Of a stretch of 64,000 nucleotides of DNA, positions 25,332-34,113 are shown in pieces. Source of the stretch: Alphaproteobacteria bacterium (GTDB lineage Bacteria; Pseudomonadota; Alphaproteobacteria; Rs-D84). The DNA is taken from positions 124,001 through 188,000 of the forward strand of contig JAFVSL010000008.1 in NCBI GenBank assembly GCA_017503725.1, written 5' to 3'. The notes beneath the pieces are model-generated. The model did no database searches, was not told where the DNA came from, and was given only the letters and a program-made list of their open reading frames with translations. A program made the position numbers and the translations under genes. How positions within the stretch are numbered: the stretch's first letter is position 1; each line of letters begins with the position of its first letter.

Positions 25332-26111
25332 TTAGGCGTTTCCAATATCGTCAAATTGTTTTGATAATTCGTTAAAATAGTTCTGGGGTTTGGGCCCCTT
25401 CCAGATTTTTTTCGATTCGGTTTGTGTGGTCTTTTGTCCGACAAAAGATACACGATGATTTTCAACGTTAATTACCGGAAATTTGTATGTTTCCATTAAC
25501 TTCTTGCTGTGCGTGGCCAGGATAATTGTCGTCCCGAATGTTTTGTTCATCTTTATAAACAGTTCCATCAGGCGGGATGCATTTTCATCGTCCAGATTTC
25601 CGGTCGGTTCGTCCGCCAGTAATATAGATGGCTGAACAATAATAGCGCGGGCGACGGATACGCGTTGCTGTTGGCCGCCGGACAGTGATTTTGGATTTGC
25701 GTCCGCATATTTGCCCAGGCCCACCCAATCCAGAACCTTGGCCACAAGGGGTTTAATCTTGGCCTCTGGCACGCCGCGCACCCGCAGGGGCAGGGCAACA
25801 TTGTCAAAAACCGATAAATGCGACAGCAGGGAATATTCCTGGAATACAATCGCCATTTTTTGACGGATTTTTGTAATCTCGTCACGGGTCATATCGTTTG
25901 TTGCCTTGCCAAATAATTTTACAATACCGCGATGCGGTTTGTGTAATTGATATACAAGGCGCAGTAACGTCGTCTTGCCCGCGCCGGATGCGCCCGACAA
26001 GAAATAGAACGAACCGCCCCCGATATTAAACGACACATCGGTCAGAATATCCGGCGTTCCGTCGTATTTTGCGGCAACGTTTGCAAATGATATAGCGGTA
26101 TTATCTTCCAT
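25332..26111 (-). CDS. ftsE: Cell division ATP-binding protein FtsE
   Basis: The ABC ATPase partner of FtsX. The 259 residues contain Walker A GASGAGKTT (40-48), the Q-loop, the signature LSGGQQQR, Walker B ILLADEPTGNLD and the H-loop TH. The N-terminal FYFLSGASGAGKTTLLRL segment is typical of FtsE. A C-terminal extension of about 35 residues (KKIWKGPKPQNYFNELSKQF...) goes beyond the usual roughly 220 residues and may contact FtsX or FtsZ. First gene of a four-gene operon. Confidence 0.92.
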   Translation of the reverse strand: MEDNTAISFANVAAKYDGTPDILTDVSFNIGGGSFYFLSGASGAGKTTLLRLVYQLHKPHRGIVKLFGKATNDMTRDEITKIRQKMAIVFQEYSLLSHLSVFDNVALPLRVRGVPEAKIKPLVAKVLDWVGLGKYADANPKSLSGGQQQRVSVARAIIVQPSILLADEPTGNLDDENASRLMELFIKMNKTFGTTIILATHSKKLMETYKFPVINVENHRVSFVGQKTTQTESKKIWKGPKPQNYFNELSKQFDDIGNA

Positions 26112-26213
26112 ACGAAACAGATTAGTAAATTTTTTTTATACCGTCAAATGAAATAAAAATTGTGGGACGGATATTTTTTGTGTTTGGAATGTGGGGTGAT
26201 TTTTGATATACTA

Positions 26214-26222
26214 CTAGGAAAA
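26214..26222 (+). promoter_or_regulatory. Extended -10 promoter of the beta-barrel gene
   Basis: TGATATACT, 15 bp before the start, with AAAAGGGAG as ribosome binding site between. Confidence 0.5.
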
Positions 26223-26237
26223 AAGGGAGTATGTTTT

Positions 26238-26975
26238 ATGAAAAAACTAGCATCATTTTGTTTGGCATCGATTATGGCGATGTCTGCGGCGTCTGCGGAA
26301 TCAGACGTTGTTGTTCAGCGTTCACCGGTTGGTCGTCGTGTTATGGTTCGTGAATATCAGCCGTATTCGGTTGAAACGGCCAAGGGTTGGTATATGGGTG
26401 GCCGTTTGGGGCTAAGTTTATTAAATTTTACGGCTTCTAATGATGTTACTGCTGATGGTGTAAAGCTAGAAGGTGTTGTTGACGATTATGATTTTTCGTT
26501 TGAAACAGTGTTTGGAGGTTCTGTATTTGCGGGAACTGATTTTCAAATGTATGATGAATGGTTCCGTGCAGAGGTTGAAGCAGGTTTGATTGGGCGTTTT
26601 GAAAATACAGATGCTGGGACGGAAATCAAATTAACTGTGCCGTATGTAATGGCGAATGGATATTATGATTTTAATAACGGGTTGTATGCTGGTGTTGGGC
26701 TTGGGCTTGCGTTGCCTAAGGCTGAACTGGGTGGATATGATTTAGACGGTGGTGATTCTAAAAAAACGGGTGCGTCGCCAATTATGGGGCTGATGTTTGG
26801 TTGGACATATGATTTGGATGCGCGTATAACGTTGGATTTGCGCTATCGTTTAGCGGGTTTTTGGGGGCCTGAAATCGAACGTACGATGGATGGAGAGCAG
26901 TTTGTAGAGGTGAATACGGACTTTGGGTTTGTGCTGGAAAATTCGTTGTCAATGGGATTGCGTTACAGATTCTAA
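26238..26975 (+). CDS. Outer membrane beta-barrel protein (OmpW/opacity type)
   Basis: 245 residues: a signal peptide (about 1-20, ending ASA), then alternating polar/hydrophobic beta strands with Gly and aromatic residues (GWYMGGRLGLSLLNFT, YAGVGLGLALP, IMGLMFGWTYDLDARITLDLRYR), ending in SMGLRYRF. A terminal Phe is the beta-barrel assembly signal recognised by BamA. The size fits an eight-stranded barrel of the opacity/OmpA-N type. The specific role is unknown. Monocistronic by context: own promoter, and a different promoter follows. Confidence 0.8.
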   Translation: MKKLASFCLASIMAMSAASAESDVVVQRSPVGRRVMVREYQPYSVETAKGWYMGGRLGLSLLNFTASNDVTADGVKLEGVVDDYDFSFETVFGGSVFAGTDFQMYDEWFRAEVEAGLIGRFENTDAGTEIKLTVPYVMANGYYDFNNGLYAGVGLGLALPKAELGGYDLDGGDSKKTGASPIMGLMFGWTYDLDARITLDLRYRLAGFWGPEIERTMDGEQFVEVNTDFGFVLENSLSMGLRYRF

Positions 26976-27009
26976 GAAAAATTTTTTAGGAATTTGTAAA
27001 AAATGGGTA

Positions 27010-27045
27010 TTGACCCCGATTCGCAAAATATGGTATTATAAATAC
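27010..27045 (+). promoter_or_regulatory. Promoter and inverted repeat before the tail-fibre-like cluster
   Basis: TTGACC (27010-27015), 18-bp spacer, TGG-TATTAT (27034-27039). GGTATT-ATA-AATACC (27032-27046) is an inverted repeat over the -10 box, and the leader then repeats a similar unit (ACCAGTAAGAGA and ATCAGTGAGAGA, about 27044-27080). Confidence 0.55.
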
Positions 27046-27085
27046 CAGTAAGAGAGTGGTATCGCAAGTATCAGTGAGAGAAGAT

Positions 27086-28813
27086 ATGAAGACCGAAACA
27101 AAAATTTCAAGTATAGCATTAGTATGCGCGTTGTGCGCGGTTGTGGCGACGCCGGCAATGTCTGCGGCGCCGGTGCGTGCTTTGGGTGGTGCGGGCACGT
27201 TCAGCAGTGCGTCCAGCGCGGCGTCATCCAAGACGTCGGGCGCAACGTCGACACGTGCGGGTTCTTTGCGTGTGTTGCCATCAACGACCAAGGCGACGAC
27301 GTCCACGACCGCCACAACGTCAAAGCCGGAATCAGCGGGTGCGGCGACAACGTCGACACGTGCATTGGCGACGCCACGTTTGTCGTTGGGTAAGTATTTG
27401 GCTGGTAATCGTGTTGTTGCGTCAACGGGTGGTTCAACCGGTGGTGTGACCGATGGTGAATTTGTGGCTAAAGGAGACTGGGGGGATCATCTTTCTGCTT
27501 ATGAAAACTTGGTGCACCGTGTCGAAGGGTTGGCTGATGATGTTAATGCGTTTGAGGGGCGGGTTGATGTCCTGGAAGAAAAGGTTGCGGCGGGTGTTGC
27601 ATCTGATGAAGATGTAAAAACTTTGCGTGAAACGGTGACGGCATTGCAAACAAATGTTAATACGATTGTGACGCAATTGCCGGCCGATGGTGAAGAGGTT
27701 GCGTCTGCGGAATCTGTGACCCAGATAAATACAACTGTGACGAATATCAATACGACGATTGAACAGTTACAGGAACAAATTACCAAGATTGAAGGCGGGG
27801 ACAGCTCTGTTTCGATTTTGGAACTGGAACAAAGTGTCGAAACTTTGCAGGATGATGTTAGTGCGTTAAAATTGGACGTATTGAATGTTCAGGGTGAATT
27901 TGCCAAGTATGTATTGGATACAGAGCTGGAAGAAGCCTTGAAGACTGTTGATGATGAGGCGTTAATTGCGGCGTTGCGCTCAGAATATGAAGCAAAGGTT
28001 GCAGAGCTGGAAAATGATATCACAACATTGACATCGAATTTTACAAATTATTACACAAAGTCAGAAGTTGATAAGGCGATTGCAGACGCGGCGTTTGATC
28101 CGTCTACGATTGATTTGACCGATTATGCCAAGACGGCGGATTTGGAAAAGTTTGCCTTGACGTCGGATTTAGAGGCTGCCGAAATGACTTTGTCGGCATT
28201 GATTGATACCAAGATTGCAACGGGCGATTTTGCGGCGGCAAAAGATTTAGAGGCTTTGAATACCGAATTGTCGGCAATTGTTGCGGCGGGTGTTGTGGAT
28301 AGTGCGACTTTGGCATCGGTTAAGTTGGAATTGTCGAACTTGATTAAAGCAAATTCAGATCAGGATGTTATAACGGCGGCTGCTTTGGATCAGTTAGAAA
28401 AAGCTTTGGATGACGAATATTATACATCGGCCCAGGTTGATGCGTTGTTGGCGCAAAAGGTTGATGTGTCATCGTTGGATGCATTGGATTTGCAGAAGAC
28501 GGATACCGGTGCGTATAAACCGTTGGGTGCCCTGGCGTACGAAAATGAAATTAAAGCAGAACAAATTACCAGTATTAACGCAACATCTATTCAGGGTAAA
28601 ATTACCACCGAACAGATTGACAGCTTAGACGCCAGCAAGATTACAGGCGAAATTACAAACGATCAATTGGCATCTGGGGCGGTTACCGCGGACAAGATTA
28701 CAACCGGTGATGCGGTGCTGGTTGAGGGTGATCTGGCGATGTTGCTATCTGATGGAAAGGGTGGCGTGACCTGGCAATCGGTTGGGGTTGCCACCGGCTC
28801 AGACGGAAAATAA
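27086..28813 (+). CDS. Secreted coiled-coil protein, first of a tail-fibre-like cluster
   Basis: 575 residues: a signal peptide (ending about MSA, 26), a Ser/Thr/Ala/Arg low-complexity region (about 27-120, many SSAAS and TTKATTS words), then a long coiled coil with regular heptads (about 135-450, e.g. LETLRETVTALQTNVNTIVTQL-like stretches), and a C-terminal part with KITTEQIDSLDASKITGEI repeats and AVLVEGDLAMLLSDGKGGVTWQ. The last motif has the same pattern as the ends of the following proteins. The design (exported, trimeric coiled coil, beta-rich tip) suggests a surface fibre or adhesin; no anchor domain was recognised. GAGAGAAG precedes the start. Confidence 0.7.
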   Translation: MKTETKISSIALVCALCAVVATPAMSAAPVRALGGAGTFSSASSAASSKTSGATSTRAGSLRVLPSTTKATTSTTATTSKPESAGAATTSTRALATPRLSLGKYLAGNRVVASTGGSTGGVTDGEFVAKGDWGDHLSAYENLVHRVEGLADDVNAFEGRVDVLEEKVAAGVASDEDVKTLRETVTALQTNVNTIVTQLPADGEEVASAESVTQINTTVTNINTTIEQLQEQITKIEGGDSSVSILELEQSVETLQDDVSALKLDVLNVQGEFAKYVLDTELEEALKTVDDEALIAALRSEYEAKVAELENDITTLTSNFTNYYTKSEVDKAIADAAFDPSTIDLTDYAKTADLEKFALTSDLEAAEMTLSALIDTKIATGDFAAAKDLEALNTELSAIVAAGVVDSATLASVKLELSNLIKANSDQDVITAAALDQLEKALDDEYYTSAQVDALLAQKVDVSSLDALDLQKTDTGAYKPLGALAYENEIKAEQITSINATSIQGKITTEQIDSLDASKITGEITNDQLASGAVTADKITTGDAVLVEGDLAMLLSDGKGGVTWQSVGVATGSDGK

Positions 28814-28885
28814 AAGAGAGAATTGAAAAACAAAAGGCACGGTTGAAAAACCGCATAACAAAACAAAAAAAGAAAGGAAAGAAAA

Positions 28886-29941
28886 ATGAAAGTAAAAAAT
28901 ATTATGTTCGCAGGATTTGCATCTGCAATCTTGTCAGGCGTATGCGGTGCCGCCAGTGCCGCAGATTATAACCTGGTAACCCAGGGTTATGTTACAGAAA
29001 AATTAGCCGACAAGGCAGATGTGGGTGCATCTTATACCAAGACCGAAGCCGATAATTTGTTAGGTGGCAAGGTTTCAACACAAACATATGCTCAGTATTT
29101 GGAAGCACAAGAAGCGACGGATAAAAAACAGACAGAAGATATCGCGTCGAATACTGCAGCTATTAATACACTGAGTGGAGGTGAAGGTGGCGAAGGTGTT
29201 GCTACATTGATGCAAGATATTTCTGCTTTGAAAACAGCTGTTAATGACGAAAATGGTGCTGTTGCACAGAAAATCGCAACCGCGATTGCCACAGAAGAAT
29301 TGCGCGCAGATGGTAAATATCAGGAAAAAGGCGATTATGCTTTGAAATCTGAATTGCCAACAGACTATGTAACCTCTGAAGGCTTGGCTGCAGAAGGTTT
29401 CTTGAAAGCGGAAACTGCTGCAACAACATATCAGCCAAAAGGTGATTATCAGCCAGCGGGTTCTTATGTAACAACACAGGCTTTGACAGAAGCGGGTTAT
29501 GCTACAACGTCTGAAATGAATACTGCTTTGCAGGGTAAACAAGATACAATCACTGATTTGGATACAATCCGTTCGGGTGCTGCATTGGGTGCGACCGCAA
29601 TGCAGTCAATTGGTAATGGTACTGTGACCAAAGCAATGTTGGCAGAGGGTGTTCAAGCTTCTTTGGATGCGGCTGGTACTGCAGTTCAGCCAAGTGCGTT
29701 GAATGACTATGTAACAACAGAAAATTTGAATGCGGCTGGCTATCAGACCGAAGAGCAGGTAGAAGCAGAAATCGCAGGTGCGACAATTCAACAGTCTCAG
29801 GTTTCTGGCTTGGATACTGCATTGGCAGGCAAGTTGGATGATACAATGACCGCGGCGGGTACATATCTGGTAAAACGTGCCGAAAATGGTGATATCAGCT
29901 ATGTGTCGGTTGAAATTGTTGGTGAAACCGAAGCAGAATAA
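28886..29941 (+). CDS. Secreted tail-fibre-like repeat protein (cluster member 2)
   Basis: 351 residues: a signal peptide (about 1-25, ending ASA), then a phage-tail-fibre-like sequence. After the signal comes ADYNLVTQGYVTEKL, a form of the 'x-x-x-YV' head found in the neighbours, then YTKTEADNLLGGKV and several units such as YQPKGDYQPAGSY and GSYVTTQALTEAGYATTSE. DLDTIRSGAALGATAMQS and SALNDYVTTENLNAAGY follow; both are stock phrases of phage tail fibre shafts. The end, GTYLVKRAENGDISYVSVEIV, repeats the cluster's C-terminal pattern. No phage structural gene is near. Clear AAAGGAAAG binding site; co-directional 72 bp behind the previous gene. Confidence 0.75.
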   Translation: MKVKNIMFAGFASAILSGVCGAASAADYNLVTQGYVTEKLADKADVGASYTKTEADNLLGGKVSTQTYAQYLEAQEATDKKQTEDIASNTAAINTLSGGEGGEGVATLMQDISALKTAVNDENGAVAQKIATAIATEELRADGKYQEKGDYALKSELPTDYVTSEGLAAEGFLKAETAATTYQPKGDYQPAGSYVTTQALTEAGYATTSEMNTALQGKQDTITDLDTIRSGAALGATAMQSIGNGTVTKAMLAEGVQASLDAAGTAVQPSALNDYVTTENLNAAGYQTEEQVEAEIAGATIQQSQVSGLDTALAGKLDDTMTAAGTYLVKRAENGDISYVSVEIVGETEAE

Positions 29942-30020
29942 GGTAAAACAAAACGCTTTGAATTGATGCCAAAGCCGTCATAAGCCCAGGCATAAAAAAC
30001 GAAAGAAAAGGAAAGAATAA

Positions 30021-31142
30021 ATGACAGTAAAAAATATTATGTTCTCGGGTGTTATGGCGGCTATCTTGATGGCGGGTGCCAATGCGCACGCGGCGGTTCA
30101 AATCGCCAGCCAAAAGTATGTTGATACCGAAGTTGCAAAAAAAGCAGATGGGGAAGCATTTACAGCCTTGAAAGATGCTGTTGAAAGCACAACAGACGGT
30201 TTGGCAACAAAAGCATCCCAAGCAGATTTAAGTGCTTTATCGAGTGTTGTTGGTAATGCTGATTCAGGGTTGGTCAAAGACGTTGCGGCAAATGCTGAGG
30301 CAATCGCAAATGTTTATACCAAGACCGAGGCGGATAATTTGTTGGCATCTAAGGCGGATGTAAATAATGTTTGGGAAAAAGCAAAATCTTATTCTGCTGA
30401 ACAGGTTGATCAAAAGATTTCTGAAACAATTGCCAGCTTGGAATCAGGTGGTTCAATTGAATTAGGTGGGTATGCTAAAACCCAGGATGTAGAAGATGCT
30501 TTAGCTTTAAAGGCAGACAAAACTGCTGTTGAGGCAATCACAACGTCTTTGTCGACTTATGCAAAAACCACAGATGTAGAATCCAAGGATGCAGCAACAT
30601 TAGAAGCTGCCAAGGGTTATACGGACGAAAAAGTTGGTGCTTTGACAGGTGAAAATGGTGCAATTACTACTTTGGCGGCAAGGGTAACCGCAAATGAAGG
30701 TGCTATCGCCGCAAATGCAACGGAAATCGCCAAAAAAGCAGATAAAACAACCGTTGAAGGGATTCAATCAACAATTAATAGCCTGGGCGATACATATGCA
30801 ACGGATACAGAAGTTGAGGGTATTCGAACAACATTACAGAACAATATCGATGCCAAGGTTGCAACAGAAACTTATAACGCCAAGGTTGGTGAATTAGAAT
30901 CTGCGATTGCGTCAAATAAAACCGCAACGGAAACAAACGCCACAGCAATCCAGAATATCAATGACAGCGATGTTATGAAGTCCGGTATTACAGAGGCAAA
31001 GCGTCTCGAATATGATGATGCGGTTACAGAGTTGGCAAATAAAATCACAATGCCAAAAATTTGCCAGTCAACAAATTGCGTATTGTCTACACTGAATGGT
31101 GTCCCGACGTGGGTTGAAATTACGATTCCAGTTGGTGAATAA
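30021..31142 (+). CDS. Secreted tail-fibre-like repeat protein (cluster member 3)
   Basis: 373 residues: a signal peptide (about 1-24, ending AHA), the head AVQIASQKYVDTEVAKKADG, a YTKTEADNLLASKADV unit almost identical to one in member 2, and alternating coiled-coil stretches with repeated 'ANEGAIAANATEIAKKAD' patterns. INDSDVMKSGIT recurs in member 4 as INDSDVMTSGID. The C-terminus contains CQSTNCVLSTLNGVPTWVEI: a Cys pair followed by a CVL...W element, also found in member 4. Probably a trimeric fibre with a small disulfide-bearing tip. AAAGGAAAG precedes the start. Confidence 0.75.
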   Translation: MTVKNIMFSGVMAAILMAGANAHAAVQIASQKYVDTEVAKKADGEAFTALKDAVESTTDGLATKASQADLSALSSVVGNADSGLVKDVAANAEAIANVYTKTEADNLLASKADVNNVWEKAKSYSAEQVDQKISETIASLESGGSIELGGYAKTQDVEDALALKADKTAVEAITTSLSTYAKTTDVESKDAATLEAAKGYTDEKVGALTGENGAITTLAARVTANEGAIAANATEIAKKADKTTVEGIQSTINSLGDTYATDTEVEGIRTTLQNNIDAKVATETYNAKVGELESAIASNKTATETNATAIQNINDSDVMKSGITEAKRLEYDDAVTELANKITMPKICQSTNCVLSTLNGVPTWVEITIPVGE

Positions 31143-31152
31143 TAAAAATTTT

Positions 31153-31203
31153 GTGTAAAGGGCATTTTTGCTCTTTACACGATTCGTGTAAAAATGATAA
31201 AAT
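31153..31203 (+). promoter_or_regulatory. Overlapping palindromes and extended -10 before cluster member 4
   Basis: GTGTAAAG (31153-31160) pairs with CTTTACAC (31173-31180). The second arm also belongs to a 19-bp palindrome, TTTACACGA-T-TCGTGTAAA (31174-31192). The -10 box TGATAAAAT (31195-31203) follows at once. The two structures exclude one another, and the palindrome covers the -35 position. Confidence 0.6.
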
Positions 31204-31231
31204 AAATTCATAGGAAGGAAAGGATTTTCAA

Positions 31232-32644
31232 ATGAAAAAATTAACAGCTGGGATTTTCACGGTATTGATTGGTCTGTGTGCCGCGAATTCTGCGGATGCG
31301 GCCATTGCGTCAAAGGCCTGGGTTGAACAGGATTTTGCCACAAAAACGGCGTTGAATGCAACAAATGAAGAGGTTGCAAAAAAAGCAAACGCCGCCGATG
31401 TTTATACCAAGAATGATGTTTATACAAAGACTGAATCAGATGGTCGTTTTGATGCCATTAATGCCGCGCAGAATGCATTGACTACGGCGCAAAGCTATAC
31501 AGACGCTCAGCTGAAAACTTTGGCGGATCAGTTCGGTACGTCCGGTGGGGATGGTCAGGAAGGTACTGGTTTGTCTGGTATTGTTGCGGGACATACGCTT
31601 CAGATAGGTACTTTGGAAACCAAAGTTGGTGACAAAGATGTCGCTGTACAGATTAGCGAGGCTTTGTCGGCATATACAACGGAAAAAGATTATTTAAATA
31701 AAACAGAAGCGTCGACGACCTATGCAACGATTGCGAATTTGGGCCTTGCCAATCAGGCGATCGAGGGCTTGGGTGGTCGTTTAACCACCGCCGAGGGTGA
31801 TATTACGGCCCTGGAAAATCGTATGGTGAATAGCCTGGCAGATGGTGTAGATTCAAAGACGGTTGTTCCATCTATTTTTTATGTAGAAAGTGCTATTGCT
31901 AATTCGAACACTTTGACGGGCGCGTCGATTGAAAAAAATGCAGAAGCGATTGCAGCAGAAGAACAGCGTGCAACCGCAGCAGAAGGCGCGATTAATACAA
32001 AGATTGGTGCGGTCGCAGAGGGTAAAGATGTCGTTATGATGATTTCCGAAGGGGATGCGGCAACATTGGCCAGTGCCAAGGGGTATACCGATACAGAACT
32101 TGATAAATTGGAAACATCTTTGTCGGGTACATCAACAAATCTGACGGATTTGACAACCCGTGTAAGTACCGCAGAGGGTAAGATTACAGGTCTGGAAACA
32201 AGTTTAGCCGAGGGTGGTGATACAGCAAATGCGATTAAAGCCAATGCAGATGCTATCCAGGGGATTAACGACAGTGATGTTATGACGTCTGGTATTGATG
32301 CAGAAAAGGTTGCGGCGATTGCGGCAAATACAGCCGAGATAGCCAAGAATGCCAAGGCGATTGCGGACAATGCACAGGCGGCGGCGGATGCGGCGGCGGC
32401 AAATGCGGCGAGCATCGCGACAAATTCAACTAATATCGCAACGAATTCGGCCAATATTGCGGCAAACACCAAGAAGTTTGAAAATTATACTGAAACCAAA
32501 GATTTAAGTATTTTGGCAACAAATAATATTCCAACAGAATGTTCTAATAACACGAACAAGTGTGTTCTGACGTATGGAACGACGGCGACTGGAAATATCG
32601 GATTTGAATGGGAAGTTGTTGAACGTGAAACTGATGGGGAATAA
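31232..32644 (+). CDS. Secreted tail-fibre-like repeat protein (cluster member 4)
   Basis: 470 residues: a signal peptide (about 1-24, ending ADA), the head AAIASKAWVEQDFATKTAL, YTKNDVYTKTESDGRFD, then long helical coiled-coil regions and an Ala/Asn-rich heptad region near the end (AAANAASIATNSTNIATNSA). TAEGDITALENRMVNSLADG plus VVPSIFYVESAIANSN recurs almost word for word in member 5, also at DNA level. The C-terminus has a Cys pair (PTECSNNTNKCVLTYG) and FEWEVVERE, as in member 3. Function unknown; fibre or adhesin by architecture. AGGAAGGAAAGG precedes the ATG. Confidence 0.75.
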   Translation: MKKLTAGIFTVLIGLCAANSADAAIASKAWVEQDFATKTALNATNEEVAKKANAADVYTKNDVYTKTESDGRFDAINAAQNALTTAQSYTDAQLKTLADQFGTSGGDGQEGTGLSGIVAGHTLQIGTLETKVGDKDVAVQISEALSAYTTEKDYLNKTEASTTYATIANLGLANQAIEGLGGRLTTAEGDITALENRMVNSLADGVDSKTVVPSIFYVESAIANSNTLTGASIEKNAEAIAAEEQRATAAEGAINTKIGAVAEGKDVVMMISEGDAATLASAKGYTDTELDKLETSLSGTSTNLTDLTTRVSTAEGKITGLETSLAEGGDTANAIKANADAIQGINDSDVMTSGIDAEKVAAIAANTAEIAKNAKAIADNAQAAADAAAANAASIATNSTNIATNSANIAANTKKFENYTETKDLSILATNNIPTECSNNTNKCVLTYGTTATGNIGFEWEVVERETDGE

Positions 32645-32719
32645 TTTTTAATGTCGGGGTGACGGAATTTGTTGCCCCGATGGATTAAGTTTTTAAACAA
32701 ACAAAAAAGGAAGGAAAAA

Positions 32720-33928
32720 ATGAAAAAAATATTAACAGTATCGTTGGTTGCGATGATGGCTGTCTCGGCAGCGCGCGCAGATATTGCGTCCACCGCATAT
32801 GTTGATGGTGCGGTCGGTGCAGAAGAGAGTTCGCGTGAAGCGGCTATTAACGCGGTTAATACAAAAATTGGTAATGTTGCGACGGGTAAAACTGTTGTAA
32901 CGATGATTTCTGAAGCACAAACTGCGGCAGAGGCAAAAGTTACGGCATTAGAAAATGGCCAGGTTAAAACAAATAAAGAAGCGATTGAGTCGATCAATGC
33001 AGAATTGGGCTCGATGGCGAGCGATGCAACCGTTCAAGGTATTCAGACGGCTTTGACAACGTTGCAGGGTACGGTTACATCAAATAAAACGGCTGCAGAT
33101 AAAACACAAACGGATTTAGATACGGCCGAGGGTAAGATCGCCACGTTAGAGGCAACGGTAGCTGGTCATACAGAAGATATCAATGGTATTAACACCGCAT
33201 TGGAAGGCAAACAGGGAACGATCAGCGATTTGGCCACAATTCGTTCTGGGGCGGCGGCTGGTGCCACGGCGGTTCAAAGTGTTACAACCGGTACAAATAA
33301 TGGTACGATTTTGGTTGATGGCGACAGTGTAGCGGTTAAGGGCTTGGGCTCTGCGGCATATACAGATTCTGGTGCGTATGCGGCAAAGTCTTATGAAGCA
33401 CGTGTTGCCACCGCCGAGAGTGATATTACGGCCTTGGAAAATCGTATGGTGAATAGCATTAATGGTGTTTCGGACCAGGAGGCGGTTGTTCCATCGTATG
33501 CATTTATGGTTGATACAATTAACGATATGCAATCGGATTTGGGGACGGATGTTGGTACTATTCAGGCTACATTGGAAACTTATGGCGACATCGTAACGCA
33601 TAATGCGTCGGAATTTGCAAGCGCCGCCCAAGGGGCCGAAGCGGCATCTGCGGTTCAACAATCAGAAGTAACAACAGGTTCTGCAAATGGTACAATTGCT
33701 GTTCAGGGTAAGGATGTAGCGGTTAAGGGCTTGGGCTCTGCGGCATATACGGCGTCATCAACATATGCAACAGCGGCGCAAGGTACAGCGGCAGATACGG
33801 CAAAGAGGGTTACCGATTTGATTAGCGCGGGTACAACCGGTTCAGATGGTACATATGTTTTGACGGCAACGGTTTCTAATAACACAGTTACTGGTTATAA
33901 ATGGGAACTGATTGATCGTGCCTATTAA
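32720..33928 (+). CDS. Secreted tail-fibre-like repeat protein (cluster member 5)
   Basis: 402 residues from the ATG after AAGGAAGGAAA; an upstream in-frame start is rejected because the signal peptide begins here. Signal peptide about 1-20 (ending ARA), head DIASTAYVDGAVG, coiled coil, then ISDLATIRSGAAAGATAVQS, a classic tail-fibre phrase. VKGLGSAAYT occurs twice, encoded by two 35-bp near-identical stretches (33329-33363, 33716-33750). The C-terminus SDGTYVLTATVSNNTVTGYKWELID keeps the cluster's 'YVLT ... W' ending without the cysteines. Confidence 0.75.
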   Translation: MKKILTVSLVAMMAVSAARADIASTAYVDGAVGAEESSREAAINAVNTKIGNVATGKTVVTMISEAQTAAEAKVTALENGQVKTNKEAIESINAELGSMASDATVQGIQTALTTLQGTVTSNKTAADKTQTDLDTAEGKIATLEATVAGHTEDINGINTALEGKQGTISDLATIRSGAAAGATAVQSVTTGTNNGTILVDGDSVAVKGLGSAAYTDSGAYAAKSYEARVATAESDITALENRMVNSINGVSDQEAVVPSYAFMVDTINDMQSDLGTDVGTIQATLETYGDIVTHNASEFASAAQGAEAASAVQQSEVTTGSANGTIAVQGKDVAVKGLGSAAYTASSTYATAAQGTAADTAKRVTDLISAGTTGSDGTYVLTATVSNNTVTGYKWELIDRAY

Positions 33929-33941
33929 AATAATCCGTGGG

Positions 33942-33962
33942 TGGGTGGTCTAGAACCACCCA
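33942..33962 (+). terminator. Candidate terminator after cluster member 5
   Basis: TGGGTGGT (33942-33949) pairs with ACCACCCA (33955-33962). A T-rich stretch follows only after about 15 bp, so termination may be weak. Confidence 0.4.
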
Positions 33963-34037
33963 TCCGGGATAATGTGTTGTTTTTGGCCGTATTATAAAAA
34001 TTGTAGAAATTTTTACAATAAGTGTCGAAAAATGTCC

Positions 34038-34067
34038 TTGTGTTATGTCTTGTTTTTTAGGTATAAT
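34038..34067 (+). promoter_or_regulatory. Promoter of cluster member 6
   Basis: TTGTGT (34038-34043), 18-bp spacer, TATAAT (34062-34067). The leader carries AGAGAGTGGTAT, also present in the leader of cluster member 1 at about 27051. Confidence 0.55.
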
Positions 34068-34113
34068 GCAAAGACAAAAAGAGAGTGGTATTAAAATCGG
34101 GTGGGGATTTTAA

